A DNA stretch of 64,000 bases from Cryptomeria japonica. Lineage: Eukaryota > Streptophyta > Pinopsida > Cupressales > Cupressaceae. The stretch is from the NCBI RefSeq assembly GCF_030272615.1, contig NC_081411.1, forward strand, positions 211,188,744-211,252,743, written 5' to 3'. A model generated the notes under the pieces. It saw only the letters and a list, made by a program, of their open reading frames with translations. It searched no databases and was not told the DNA's origin. Of the stretch, positions 1 to 11,198 are shown one piece after another. The first letter of the stretch is position 1; every line of letters starts with the position of its first letter. The position numbers and the translations under genes were made by a program.

Positions 1-345
1 AAATTTATGATCACTGGATGAAGATGGATGGATTTTACCCACAAGGTCAAGTCCCCATTGACAAAAGGGCCATGGTGTAGTGATAGGTTGTAATTCTTGT
101 GTTGGGGCATGTATCAAGTCTTTGTGAACTTGGCACTTATTGCACTTTTTGACAAAGTAGTAGGAGTCTTTTTCCATGGAGGCCCAATAGTAACTAGCTC
201 ACATGATTTTATTTGCTAGTGAAGGACCACTTGAGTGAGCCCCAAAAATTCCTTCATGTACCACTTCTAAGGCTTTTGTTATCTCATCTTATTCCAAACA
301 TCAAAGGAGAGTACCATCAAGACTTTGTCTATATAGGGTTTTGGC
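1..345 (-). pseudogene. G1 integrase, N-terminal zinc finger and start of core (partial)
   Basis: Minus-strand translation shows the HHCC zinc-binding region: VHEGIFGAHSSGPSLANKIM, a stop, then ASYYW and VKKCNKCQ. It is followed by PWPFCQWGLDLVGKIHPSSS, the typical entry into the catalytic core of a gypsy integrase (F..WG.D..G). The stop in the finger is TGA where CGA (Arg) is expected, a C-to-T change. The catalytic D,D,E residues lie beyond the window edge. The upstream stretch LYRQSLDGTLL is the usual linker between RNase H and integrase. Confidence 0.85.
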
Positions 346-564
346 AATGATGGTGTATCTAGCGGTTTGGTGGATAAAGGTTTTTAATTGGTTGTTTGAT
401 TGGTTAGGGGGAAGTGTGTGGTCACATAGGTAAGTGAAGAACTCACCGTACCATGGGGAGTTAGAGCCGATGAGGTGACATATCATTTCATATTTAGGGA
501 TATGATAAGCAAGGATCCAAAGTTATTCTACCAAGAACTCATAGCATGTCGAATTTTGTGCAAG

Positions 565-945
565 ATCTAGGAGAGATGCAATTGTATCCATTGTGTCGAC
601 AACTCGATTCTGATCTCTTGGTACTTGCTCAAATGTGATAGTTGTAAATGATTATTTGAAACTATCCACCATCCTTTTATACGACATGAGCTTATCAGCC
701 TTTGTTTGGTATTCATCAGTGACTTGTCGGATGACTAGCTGGGAATCTCCATATACCTGTATCTCTTTCATATTACATTGTATGGCCAATCTGAGTCCTA
801 TGATCAAGGCCTCATTTTCTACTATATTATTTATGCATGGGAAAGTGATCCCATATGACTTTGGGATGTTTTCACCAAGAGGTGTGATAAAAAGAATACC
901 TGCCCTTGAGCCATGTCTAGTCTATGAGCCATCAAAATATAGCTG
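565..945 (-). pseudogene. G1 additional RNase H domain (aRNH), after the first RNase H
   Basis: In one minus-strand frame I read LYFDGS, a stop, then GILFITPLGENIPKSYG, NNIVENEALIIGLRLA, VYGDSQLVIRQV and FEQVPRDQNRVVDTM. These are the D, E, D and D motifs of an RNase HI fold. The domain lies between the RT-linked RNase H and integrase, the usual place for the extra domain of Tat elements. The stop after FDGS makes it non-functional. It would degrade the RNA strand of RNA/DNA hybrids during reverse transcription. In element G2 the equivalent domain lies upstream of RT. Confidence 0.75.
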
Positions 946-1009
946 CCAGGGTTGTGTAGTTGTGATCATGAAGATTTCTTCATCCAGAAAGTTGGAGATA
1001 AGAGGATGT

Positions 1010-1391
1010 TCGCCTTTGAGTGGTGCATTAGCCAACTAGTCTACAATAGCTTGTCCCTTGATAGCCTTGCGGTCCACATACTCAATATCAAATTCAATCA
1101 GAATCATCCCATTTGGCCAAGCGACTTGTCAATGTTGCCTTATTGAGTAGGTACTTGAGTGGATCTATCTTGGCAATAAGTTGTACCTTGTGCGTTAACA
1201 TGTAGTGCCTCAATTTGGTAGCTACCAAGATAACTGATAGTCAAGGTCACTCAATAGGTGTGTAATTGAGTTCATAGCCTACCAATATGCGAGAGATGTA
1301 GTAGACAACACATTCTTTTCCTTCCACATTATATTGTGCCAGCAGTACTCCTAATGTCATGGTTGTAGCTGAAATGTATAAAAATAGAGGT
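1010..1391 (-). pseudogene. G1 RT-linked RNase H domain
   Basis: Minus-strand reading continues from RT with PLFLYISATTMTLGVLLAQ, then GKECVVYYISR, ELNYTPIE, LVATKLRHYMLTHKVQL, IDPLKYLLNKATLTSRLAKW. This is the degenerate RNase H attached to gypsy reverse transcriptases. Several stops interrupt it. It is followed by a linker into the second RNase H. I place the borders by motif only. Confidence 0.75.
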
Positions 1392-2251
1392 CTACTTGGA
1401 TCTGGTGGGATAAAATGGTGTATTCATTAGGTAGTCTTTAAGAATTTGGAATGCTTGCTGGCATTTTGCATCCCATTGAAAGTGGATATTTTTGTGTAAC
1501 AAATGGGTGAAGGGGTGACATTTATCACCCAATTGTGCAATGAACCACCGAATTGATTGTAACCACCCTTGTAATGTCCTCAAATGACTGATATTATTTG
1601 GAGGTGTCATGTCCATGATTGCCTTGACTTTCGTAGGATCTACCTCAATGACTTTACTTGAGACAATGTATCCTAACAGCTTCTCGGAGGTTACTGCAAA
1701 GACACATTTCTTTGGATTGAGACGGACGTGGTATTGTTCTAACCTATTAAATATTTTCCCTTGTATTGCAAGATGACCCTCTTTTGTCAATGATTTACTT
1801 AGTAAATCATCCACATAATCTTCCATTATGGTGTGAATCATATCATGGAAGATGGTAGTCATGGCTCTTTGATATGTTTCCCTTGCATTCTTTAGACCAA
1901 ATGGCATCACATTCCAATAGTATGTTCCCCATGGACATGTGAAAGTGGTTTTTTGTTGATCATCTGGAGCAATTTAATCTGGTTGTATCTTGAAAAGCCA
2001 TCAATACGAGAAATCATTGCATGACCTATTGTTAGCTCGACACTCATGTCAATGTTTGGTAAGGGGAAGTCATCTTTAGGACATTCTTTGTTTAAATCTC
2101 TGAAATCCTTATAGATACGGATGCCCCCATTAGGTTTACCAATAGGTACAATATTGGAGATCCATTCTACATAATCAATTGGTTTGATAAAACCAACATC
2201 TAAGAGCTTTTTAAGTTCAGACTTGACAAGAACGACAATCTGTGGGTGCAT
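1392..2251 (-). pseudogene. G1 reverse transcriptase
   Basis: Two overlapping minus-strand reading frames cover the RT. The N-terminal part has ISNIVPIGKPNGGIRIYKDF and DDFPLPNIDMSV. The C-terminal part has MPFGLKNA, the catalytic YVDDLL (codons at 1806-1817), LNPKKCVFAV and LGYIVS. The two frames are offset because one base is missing near 1970, just after QIKL. The family copies RNA into cDNA inside the virus-like particle. The catalytic aspartates are kept, but the frameshift breaks the polyprotein. Confidence 0.9.
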
Positions 2252-2370
2252 CTTTTTGAGCTATTTTTGATAGGTTTAGCTCCTTCTGCTATAGTTAGGT
2301 GATCCATGACCAAATCTATATCTAAGCCAAACATTTTTGCATAAGACCATGTGAAGTTGATTTGGCGTTT

Positions 2371-3454
2371 CTAGAAGAATTCCAAAAATTTTGGTTGTTC
2401 TTCAGGAGTTAATAGAGATGCCAAATGTATTTGGTGAGGAGTCTCAAGGGTCCCCACATTGAATTCTTTTGTTTCCTCTATTAGGATGGTTGATCTCTCC
2501 TGATTCATACTAAAGGGGAGGATGTAAAACCTTTCATCCTCAAGCACCTCAGAGAGGTTTTCACCTTTGGATACCCTCTTTGTTTTTACTTTTTTGGGAT
2601 CAAACAGTGCCACGGTGTGGTTTTCACTAGAAGATCCATGTTTTATTGTAATATTTTTGCAGATGAAAGGTTTGGCATCTTCTCCAAAGTATGTTGCACT
2701 GTTAAGTTTGACGGAAAACCCAACTTTATGATCCTACTTGGTATGTTATCCCGTAATTCTAAAAATTCTATGAGTGCCTCATCATTTTGGAAATGGTCAA
2801 AGCATGGGGGATTTGGTTGGTTACATTCAATGAGTTCAGGATGAATGATAGGAATTACTTTGTTGATTAAGTTGAGTTCATGGGAGGCATCAGTGAGGGT
2901 TAATATGGAGGTGTGAAGTTCATTGATGGTACTCTCCTTGTCAGATTTAGGCATAGGATTTGACGTAAGGCTTGTGGAAGTTGCTTCTAGCTCAAGAACC
3001 CAAAAGGTTTTAATCTATGCTTCTCCATAAACTGGTATATCCTTATGATGTGGAGGGGGTGATTTTTCTTCCTCGTCTGAAGTATATAAATTCACTGAAT
3101 CCCATTCCCACTCATGTGAGTCTATCTTAGAATCACTCTCTAGCATCCAATTACTGTACCAAGCTGGGATGTCTTTGAATTGAATAATGCATTAGTTATT
3201 GGCTTATGTACTTTTGGAGGTGGCATTGTTGGTGCTGCTGGTGTTGTTGGTGTTGTTGATGTTGTTGATATTGTTGGTTGGGTTTTTGGTGTTACTGATA
3301 TTGTTGGTGGGGTTTTTGGGTCTGCAAATATAGTCAAGGATTGCATCCTTGAAGTAATTGGTTGATACACGGGTTTGCTAGGTTTTCCTTTGAATCGAAG
3401 CTTAGGAAGAGATTCTTTTTGAAAACCTACTCCAATTTTAGCTCTTGGTTTCAA
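2371..3454 (-). pseudogene. G1 polyprotein linker between protease and RT
   Basis: Three minus-strand open stretches (2371-2613, 2643-2954, 3140-3454) lie between protease and RT. The first of them in reading order is Pro/Thr-rich (ISVTPKTQPTISTTSTTPTT), produced by an imperfect GTT-type microsatellite at about 3220-3310. The others contain charged, non-repetitive sequence such as LIEFLELRDNIPSRIIKL. I recognise no domain. Their continuity with the flanking pol domains supports a spacer of the same polyprotein, now broken by stops. Confidence 0.6.
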
Positions 3455-3630
3455 CTCTAGTTATAAGGGCTCTTGTCATCCTTATTTTCAAGGTCCCAAA
3501 GAATTATGGCCACCATACCCCATTCTTTGCATTATAGTGAAGCCTTTGCCATATTTGTTGGTGGGGAGCTTAGCCTTCGGGCTTTCTTTGTTGATAGGGT
3601 CTGTCGAGATCCATTCTTCTAGGTCTTCAT

Positions 3631-4525
3631 CTATGGTTTCCTCCTCTTGACTTCTACCAGGGGTGATTGTGCCAAAGTGAAAGTTCTTTTGGTCAGTGGT
3701 GTTTGAAGTAAACCTTGGGGTTTGCCATGAGTTCTAGGGGATGTGAGTAACTGCCCAATGCAAAAGAGTTGGCTTAGATTATATTCCCCCAGACCTTCCT
3801 CAACCATTTTCATTTTCACTTTCTCCTTGTTTGGTGTAGAGGTTGTTAAGCTGGAAAGAGAGGCTGAATTAATATATGATGAGGAAGGGATAGCTTCTCT
3901 TTTGTTAGGTACGGTGATCTCTGTCTGATGGTGAATAATATTACAATATACAAATGGATTAGCATCACCAAGGATTGTAATTTCTACCCTATAATGTGGA
4001 AACTTGATACAGTGGTGATAGGTAGATGGAACAACTTGCATGACATGTATCCAAGGTATTCCTAACAAGAGATTGTATGGAAAAGGAAGGTCAAGAACTT
4101 GGAAAACTATATGCTTCACCACTTTCCCAACCCTAATGGGTAGTATAACAGCTACTCTAGAAGAATATTCTGCATCATCATATGATTTAGTGATTATCTT
4201 TTTGCTGGCATGCGTCGATTCTACTCCATAACCTAATGTTGTGACTAACTACAAGGTGCATATGTTTAAGTCAGCTTCATTGTCAATCAAAGCTCGCTTG
4301 ATTCTATGTTGGTTTATGAATATTTCAATATGAAGGGATGTGTTATGCGGTTGTTGGAAGGATGTGTTGTCACTTTCGGTGAAAGTGAGACAGGGTGATG
4401 ACTTTAGACTACCAACTATGGCCCAAAACTGATCTGTGTTGAGGTTGGCAAGGATAGATGCTTCTTGGAGAGCTTGGTCCAAGATTGTTTTATGTCAGGG
4501 GGATAGGCACAAAATCTCTAATATG
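3631..4525 (-). pseudogene. G1 retropepsin (aspartic protease), active site altered
   Basis: The upstream part reads INQHRIKRALIDNEADLNIC, which aligns with the retropepsin active-site strand where D-[ST/N]-G-A is expected. Here Gly is replaced by Glu (GAA for GGA, a G-to-A change). The downstream part, LPFPYNLLLGIPWIHVMQVV, is the usual C-terminal motif of Tat proteases. A frame break separates the parts. The protease would cleave gag-pol. The missing glycine alone should abolish activity. Copia element C1 is inserted immediately upstream, at 4530/4531. Confidence 0.8.
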
Positions 4526-4530
4526 GAGAT
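4526..4530. repeat. Target-site duplication gagat, left copy (C1)
   Basis: The 5 bp before the left LTR of C1 (gagat) are repeated exactly at 11199-11203 after the right LTR. This defines the ends of the insertion and shows it entered G1 as a unit. Confidence 0.95.
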
Positions 4531-5596
4531 TGTTAGGTCCCAGAGACAACTGAGAGGGGGGGGGGGGGGTGAATCAGTTGTCAAATAAATTCAAACCAAA
4601 AACTAATTAACCAACTTGATACTTAATACCGGTAAACTAGTTAAATATGCCAATAGACAGTGTTAACAGTAAATTATTATACCGGTAAGGATTAATGCAT
4701 GAAAAATAAACATAAAGTCATCCAAAACACATAACACCAATATTTGTACATGGAAACCCTGTAAGGGGAAAAACCATGGTGGGAAACCTTACCCACAATC
4801 AGATGATACTACTATAGATAGTAAGTGTACATAAATGGGGTCTGCACATGCAGAAAGGCCAACAACCTAGAGCTCACTGCTCAATCACAAAATGGGAGTC
4901 ACACTAACTACAGTTGGATGGTTAAATCCAATAAGAATGTACTGCACAAAATAGCATCTTCATATGCTGGATTCAGTACCGGTGTAATGCTGATATGCTT
5001 ATACAAAAACCTAGCTTCACCTTCAAAAGATGTCTTCATGTATACCTTTTCTTAATCTCACATATACCTTCACTCAATTCTTTTTTGCATTCCACACTTG
5101 ATCTTATAAATAAGATCTTACATTTATACCATACCCTAAGACCAATTTTAGTAGGTCGACTCTACAAGATATTACAATAAAAGCAATTTACATACAATAT
5201 AATATCTAATGCAATAACTGATTAAATATGTCAACTTAATGAATTTACATCAATAATAAATCATCTCCATATCGTGCCATGCTGATCTGGAAAAGATAAA
5301 CCTACCGGTGTAACCCTAGATAACCCTGGACCTATTTGCCGGTAAAAGTAAATATGCAAATATGAATATACCAATGATCAATTCTTCAAAACAAAGTGTC
5401 CACATGATGTCTTCGACACTATCGAGTGTCTTCCATATCATTCCAGGTACCGGTGAACATTATATCCTACCAGTGAACCATATACCAGTAACTGTGCAAT
5501 AGTTACTTGCTTGTCGATGAATGTTGCTGGATCTCCAAAGTGCTTGTTTTCAGTAGGTGTTGACATCAATGACAAAACCATACCAAAATACCAACA
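4531..5596 (-). repeat. C1 3' LTR
   Basis: It starts TGTTAG and ends CCAACA as read on the plus strand and matches 10140-11198 along its length. A run of about 16 G starts near 4555, against about 9 in the other copy, probably from slippage. It contains many copies of CCGGT and decayed forms (CCAGT, CTGGT). The hairpin at 4545-4582 marks the end that was nearest the primer site in the 5' LTR. Confidence 0.93.
4545..4582. other. LTR-end hairpin, C1 left LTR
   Basis: GACAACTGA (4545-4553) pairs perfectly with TCAGTTGTC (4574-4582). The loop is a G run followed by GTGAA on the plus strand, i.e. TTCAC and a C run in the element's sense. The same structure with different stem sequences occurs in E1, E2 and S2. 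Confidence 0.85.
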
Positions 5597-5851
5597 ATCT
5601 CCCCCTTTGGCATTGATGGCAACACAAGATGGAAAAACCATCAAAGTGCCAAAATAGAAATGCCAAATACCAAAAACCAACAATATCTCCCTTAGACAAC
5701 AATTTCTCCCCCTTGGGAGCAACATGCATTTATCCGAAGATTTATTTTCAATGCAAACCTCTCCTCAAAAAGATAATGTGTTTTTCCATAGATATCTCTC
5801 CCCCTTTGACATCAAATGCCAAAGATACAAAATACCAACTACTCCCCCTGA
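5597..5851 (-). promoter_or_regulatory. C1 polypurine tract with upstream purine-tract copies
   Basis: On the minus strand CCAAAGGGGGAGAT (5597-5610) directly abuts the 3' LTR and should prime plus-strand DNA synthesis. Further tracts with GGGGGAG lie upstream at about 5705-5716, 5805-5819 and 5841-5851. Multiple polypurine-like motifs next to the 3' LTR are described for plant Sireviruses. E1 and E2 show the same arrangement. Confidence 0.85.
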
Positions 5852-5929
5852 GAAGTAGCTTCCTCATCAAAAGACTGGAGTAAAAGATTTGTCTTTTAAT
5901 TCTATCGGTTGATGACAATCATCAACTGT

Positions 5930-8900
5930 CTAAGTCTCTACCAATGGTGGTATGACTCCAAGCTGATCTCTGAGATATTCAAAAGTCTCCTTAGGCAAAG
6001 GTTTTGTGAAAATATGTGCAAGTTGTTCTTTAGTATTCACATAAACCAGTTTTATCTCTTTTTCTTCAACTTTTTCCCTTAGAAAATTCAGTTTGATAGA
6101 AACATGTTTTATTTTAGAATGTAATACTGGATTCTTAGATATATCAATTGCTGCAATGTTATCACAATATATAATAATGGGTTCTTTGCATTTTACCTTA
6201 ATGTCTTTCAACATTTGTTTAAGCCATAGTACCTGTGTATAGTTAGTTGTTGCTGCAACATATTCTGATTCTGCTGTTGATAAAGATGTACAACTCTGTT
6301 TCTTACTCAACCAAGAAACTAATCCTTTTCCAGGAAAGAATGCTCCTCTAGTGGTGCTTTTTCTATCATCCACATCTCCTGCCCAATTTGCATCTGTGTA
6401 TGCACATAGATCAAAATTTTCATCTCTAGGATACCATAATCTAAGATTTGTTATGCCTTGTAAGTACCAGAAAATCCTTTTTACAGCTGATTCATGATTT
6501 TCCCTAGGATTACTTTGAAATCTAGAAACAATACATACTGCATTCATAATATCAGGCCTAGTTTGTGTCAAATATAGTAAACCTCCTATCATAGATTTGT
6601 ATCTAGTTGGATTAACAGGTGTAGATTCATCCCTTTGAGATAATTTGTCATTTGTAGTCATAGGTGTGCTTACCGGTTTAGAGTTCTCCATCCCAAATTT
6701 CTTTAGTAATTCTTTCAAGTACTTGGATTGACTAAAAAATATACCTTTATCAGTCTGTGAAATCTGCAATCCTAAAAAGAATTTTATTTCTCCAATCATA
6801 TACATTTTAAATTCTTGTTGCATTTTAATAGAAAATTCCTTACATAATCCATCTTCTCCTCCAAAGATTATGTCATCAACAAATACTTCAATAATCAAGA
6901 TGTCATTATTAGTTATTTTGTAATATAAATTACTATCTGCATTTCCTTTAGTAAAACCAATCTTTAAAATATACTTATCCAACCTTGCATACCAAGCTCT
7001 TGGGGCTTGTTTTAATCCATCAGAGCTTTTCTAAACCTGCAAACCATATCATTTTCATATGTTAAAGAAAATCCATTAGGTTGTTCAATATATACTTCTT
7101 CTTCAAGATCTCCATTCAAAAATGCACATTTAATATCCATTTGATAAACTTTGTAGTCCTTGTGAGCTGCAAAAGCCAAGAATAATCTATCTGCCTCAAT
7201 TTTGGCTACCGGTGCAAAGGTTTCATTGTAATCAACTCCTTCTTTCTGAGAATATCCTTTACACACTAGTCTTGCTTTATTTCTGACAACCTTACCATCT
7301 TCATTAAGTTTGTTTCTAAATACCCATTTGGTTCCAATTACATTTTTATCTTTAGGCCGAGGAACTAACGTTCAAGTATTATTTTTCTCAATTTGTCCTA
7401 ATTCTTCTTCCATAGCTTTAATCCAAAATTTATCTTCACATGCCTCATTGATAGATGATGGTTCAATTTGAGAAATAAGACATGCCTCTTCATTTTCCAA
7501 TCTTCCTCTTGTCATAACTCCTTTAAATTTGTTTCCAATTATCTGATCTTCAGAATGATTCAATCTTACATACCGGGGTGTCTTAGTTTGTTGTTGTTCT
7601 TCAATTACTGTGGAATCCTCTGATGATACCGGGGTAACTGGATCTTCATTCTGTACCGGTGGATTCAGTGTAGGTTCATTTGTCACAATTTATGTTGCTG
7701 GTTTAGAGTCTATATACCTTGAAGTTCCTCTGAATTGTTCATCAATCTTTACATTTGTACTCTCAATAATTTTCTGCAATCTATTATTAAAACATTTATA
7801 TGCCTTTCTCTTAGATGAATAACCAAGAAATATTCCTTCATCACTTCTAGGATCAAATTTGCCAATATACTCATCTCTTCTAATATAACATTTACTTCCA
7901 AAAGTTCTGAAATACTTAAGAGTAGGAGTATTACCAAACCATAGTTCATGAGGGGTCTTACGGGTTTCACCTTTGATGTGAACTTTGTTGAATGTATAGA
8001 CAATAGTGCTAACTACCTCTCTCCAATACACATGTGGTAGATTTGCTTCTGATAACATACTTCTTGCTAGATCCAAGATAGTTCTATTTTTCCTTTCAAC
8101 AACTCCATTCTGTTGTGGTGTCCGAGGTGCTGATAACTATCTTTTGATTCCATTCACTTCACAGAATGTATTAAAGTCCTTAGATGTGAATTCTCCTCCT
8201 TGATCTGATCTTAAACATTCGATTTTCTTACCAGTTTCATTTTCAACCATTGCTTTGAATAGTTTGAACTTTCCAAGTGCTTCTGATTTCTCTCTAAGAA
8301 AAGTAACCCAACACATTCTAGAATAATCATCAATAATTAGCATGAAATATCTATCAGCTTGTAAGCTTTTTGTTGTAGCTGGACCACATAAATCAGTGTG
8401 AATTAAATCAAGAGCATTATTGGATTTTTCTGGAATACTTTTGAAACTAGCTCTAACTTATTTTCCAAATTGACATTCCTTACAAATTGTATTCTGAGGT
8501 TTCACAATTTTAGGTAGATCTCTTACTGCCTTAGAAGTACTAATTTTTACCATGCAATCAAAGTTTACATGACATAGTCTCTTATGCCATAACCAACTTT
8601 CATCTATATGTGCAATTAAGCATGCCTTTTCACTATTATTCAAATGAAAGATATTACCTCTAGTCTGATTACCGGTTGCAATTTCCAAACTAGTTCTATT
8701 CATGATTTTGCATTTTCCATTTTTAAATTGTAACTGAAATCCCTTCTCAACTAATTGACCAACACTTAAAAGATTATGCTTTAAACCTTCAACATAGTAG
8801 ACATTGTCAGTGTTATGCTTACCATCAAGAGATATTGAACCCTTACCTTTGATTGAACAGGCTTTGTCATCTCCAAATATTACTAAACCTCCATTGTATT

Positions 8901-10083
8901 CTTGAAAGTTCAAGAATTTGCCTTTGTCTCCTGTCATATGATGTGAGCATCCTAAGTCAATGATCCATTCATCCTTTGCTTCAACTTTAGCTACTAGGGC
9001 TTGTTCTACTGGTTGAGCAGTAGGTGTCGGTTGATCCTCTGTTATAACAATAAAAACCCATCCATTGTCTGTTGGATCCTCATCAAAATCATCAGTCACA
9101 CCTTCATCAGCAATGTAACAAGATTTTTCTTTGTTCTTCTTAAATCTGTATCTCTGATATTCAGGATTAGGCTTGTATGTTCTTCTAGCTTCTTCTCTTA
9201 GTCTAGCATGTCTATTAGGGCATCTCAAAGCCATATGACCAATCTTATTGCAGTTAAAACATTTAAAGGGTGCTTTACCTTCATACTTACTTCCAACTAG
9301 ACCTTTTGGCATTTTCCTTGCAAATAGTGCTTCAAGTTGTTCAAGTTCCTCATTCTCCTTCCTGGTTTCTTCAAGTTCTCTTGCATAAAAGGCTTTCAAG
9401 TCTGATTTGTCAAATGATGTAGCAGATGATGTTGATGCTTTAAAGGCCAAATCAGTTTTTATAGTAGCAACAGGACCAAATTCCTCAATTTCAAAGGCTG
9501 AAAGTTTTCCAATCAATGTATCCCTAGTTACTGATGTATTATGCATTGTTCTCAACTCATTTATAGCAGTAACCTTCATTTTATATGCTAGTGGCAATCC
9601 TCTTAAGATTTTTGAAACAATTTCATCCTCACTCAAAGTTCCTCCACAACATTTAATACCCAAAACAATCTCATTTACTCTTTCCATAAAAGCAGAAATC
9701 CTTTCATCTTCTTCCATTTTCAAATGTTCATACCTGACTTAGAAGCTTTCAAGTTTTGCAATCTTAACTATGGAATCTCCTTCATTTAGTGTTTCCAAAT
9801 GATCCCAAATAGCTTTAGTAATAGACCTATCTGATAATCCCATGATTTGTTGATCTGATAATGCGCTCAAAAGTGCTTCTCTTGCTTTGCAATCATTCTC
9901 TTCATCTTTACCTAAGGTAGTTGGAGCAGTTTGACCAGCTACAACAACAGTATAACCATTCTTTGTAACTTCCCAGATGTCTTTACCGATGCAATTCAGA
10001 TGTGTCTCCATCCTGATCTTCCATATCCCATAGTTGGTTCCATCAAGTTTAGGACTGTCCTTCCTGAAATAATTTGTAGACAT
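5930..10083 (-). pseudogene. C1 gag-pol polyprotein, inactivated
   Basis: A single frame runs from ATG at 10083 to about 7020, then a one-base deletion in the RT motif before [12 protein letters not shown] moves it to the frame ending at 5930. Domains in order: gag (KLDGTNYGIWKIRMETHLN; CCHC knuckle CFNCNKIGHMALRC), protease (WIIDLGCSHHMTG), integrase (LWHKRLCHVN, CKECQFGK; core IIDDYSRMCW, LRSDQGGEFTS), RT (catalytic FVDD codons at 6872-6883) and RNase H (YTDANWAGD). In-frame stops at 9739, 8458, 8137, 7690 and 7372 are mostly explained by CAA/CAG to TAA/TAG or TGG to TGA. The protease has Leu where Ser/Thr is expected between Asp and Gly. Confidence 0.93.
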
Positions 10084-10125
10084 TGGATCTCCTCAATTTG
10101 TTAAACTTCTGCAAAAGAGGACTAA

Positions 10126-10137
10126 GCTCTGATACCA
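10126..10137 (-). promoter_or_regulatory. C1 primer binding site, initiator tRNA-Met
   Basis: The minus strand reads TGGTATCAGAGC two bases inside the 5' LTR. This is complementary to the 3' end of plant initiator tRNA-Met, the usual minus-strand primer of copia elements. Confidence 0.95.
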
Positions 10138-10139
10138 AT

Positions 10140-11198
10140 TGTTAGGTCCCAGAGACAACTGAGAGGGGGGGGGTGAATCAGTTGTCAAATAAATTCAAAC
10201 CAAAAAATAATTAACCAACTTGATACTTAATACCGATAAACCAGTTAAATATGCCGGTAGACAGTGTTAATAGTAAATTATTATATCGGTAAGGATTAAT
10301 GCATGAAACATAAACATAAAGTCATCCACAACACATAACACCAATATTTGTACGTGGAAACCCTGTAAAGGGAAAAACCATGGTGGGAAACCTTACCCAC
10401 AATCAGATGATACTACTGCAGATAGTAAGTGTACATAAATAGGGTCTACACATGTAGAAAGGCCAATAGCCTAGAGCTCACTGCTCAATCACAAAATGGG
10501 AGTCACACTAACTACAGTTGGATGGTTAATCCAATAAGAATGTACTGCACAAAATAGCATCTTCATATGCTAGATTTAGTACTGGTGTAATGCTGATATG
10601 CTTATACAAAAACCTAGATTCATCTTCAAATGATGTCTTCATGTATACCTATGCTTAATCTTGCATATACCTTCACTCAATCCTTTTTCGCATTCCACAC
10701 TTGATCTTATAAATAAGATCTTACATTTATACCATACCCTAAGACCAATTTTAGAAGGTCGGCTCTACAAGATATTACAATAAAAACATTTTACATACAA
10801 TATAATATCCGATGCAATAACTGATTAAATATGTCGGCTTAATGCATTTACATCAATAATAAATCATCTCCATATCGTGCCATGCTGATCTGGAAAAGAT
10901 AAACCTGTTGGTGTAGCCCTAGATAACTCTGGAGTTATTTGCCAGTAAAAGAAAATATGCAAATATGAATATACCAATGATCAATTCTTCAAAAAAAGTG
11001 TCCACATGATGTCTTCAACATTATCAAGTGTCTTCCATATCATTCCAGGTACCGGTGAACATTATATCTTGTCGGTGAACCATATACTAGTAACTGTGCA
11101 ATAGTTACTTGCTTGCCGGTGAATGTTGCTGGATCTCCAAAGTGCTTGTTTTTAGTAGGTGTTGACATTAATGACAAAACCATACCAAAATACCAACA
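10140..11198 (-). repeat. C1 5' LTR
   Basis: Matches the left LTR from TGTTAG to CCAACA. The hairpin GACAACTGA/TCAGTTGTC is at 10154-10186. A TATAAATG-like sequence on the minus strand at 10724-10731 is a possible core promoter, but similar AT-rich words are common here. CCGGT-type motifs recur throughout. The flanking gagat at 11199-11203 completes the target duplication. Confidence 0.93.

Larger units (their letters stand above)
4531..11198 (-). mobile_element. Complete Ty1/copia LTR retrotransposon C1, inserted in G1
   Basis: The 6.67-kb element has two LTRs of about 1.06 kb (4531-5596 and 10140-11198), a 5-bp target duplication, an initiator tRNA-Met primer site, a polypurine tract, and one polyprotein with gag, protease, integrase, RT and RNase H in copia order, all on the minus strand. 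The LTRs differ mainly by transitions; over the first 340 or so bases I count roughly 16 differences, so the insertion is not recent. Gag and RT motifs such as FVDDIIFGG resemble the Sirevirus branch, but I would not assign a lineage without a tree. Confidence 0.95.

Noticed and set aside
3180-3365. Val/Gly-rich plus-strand ORF
   Set aside because: Shadow of the GTT-type microsatellite that encodes the Pro/Thr-rich linker of G1 on the minus strand.
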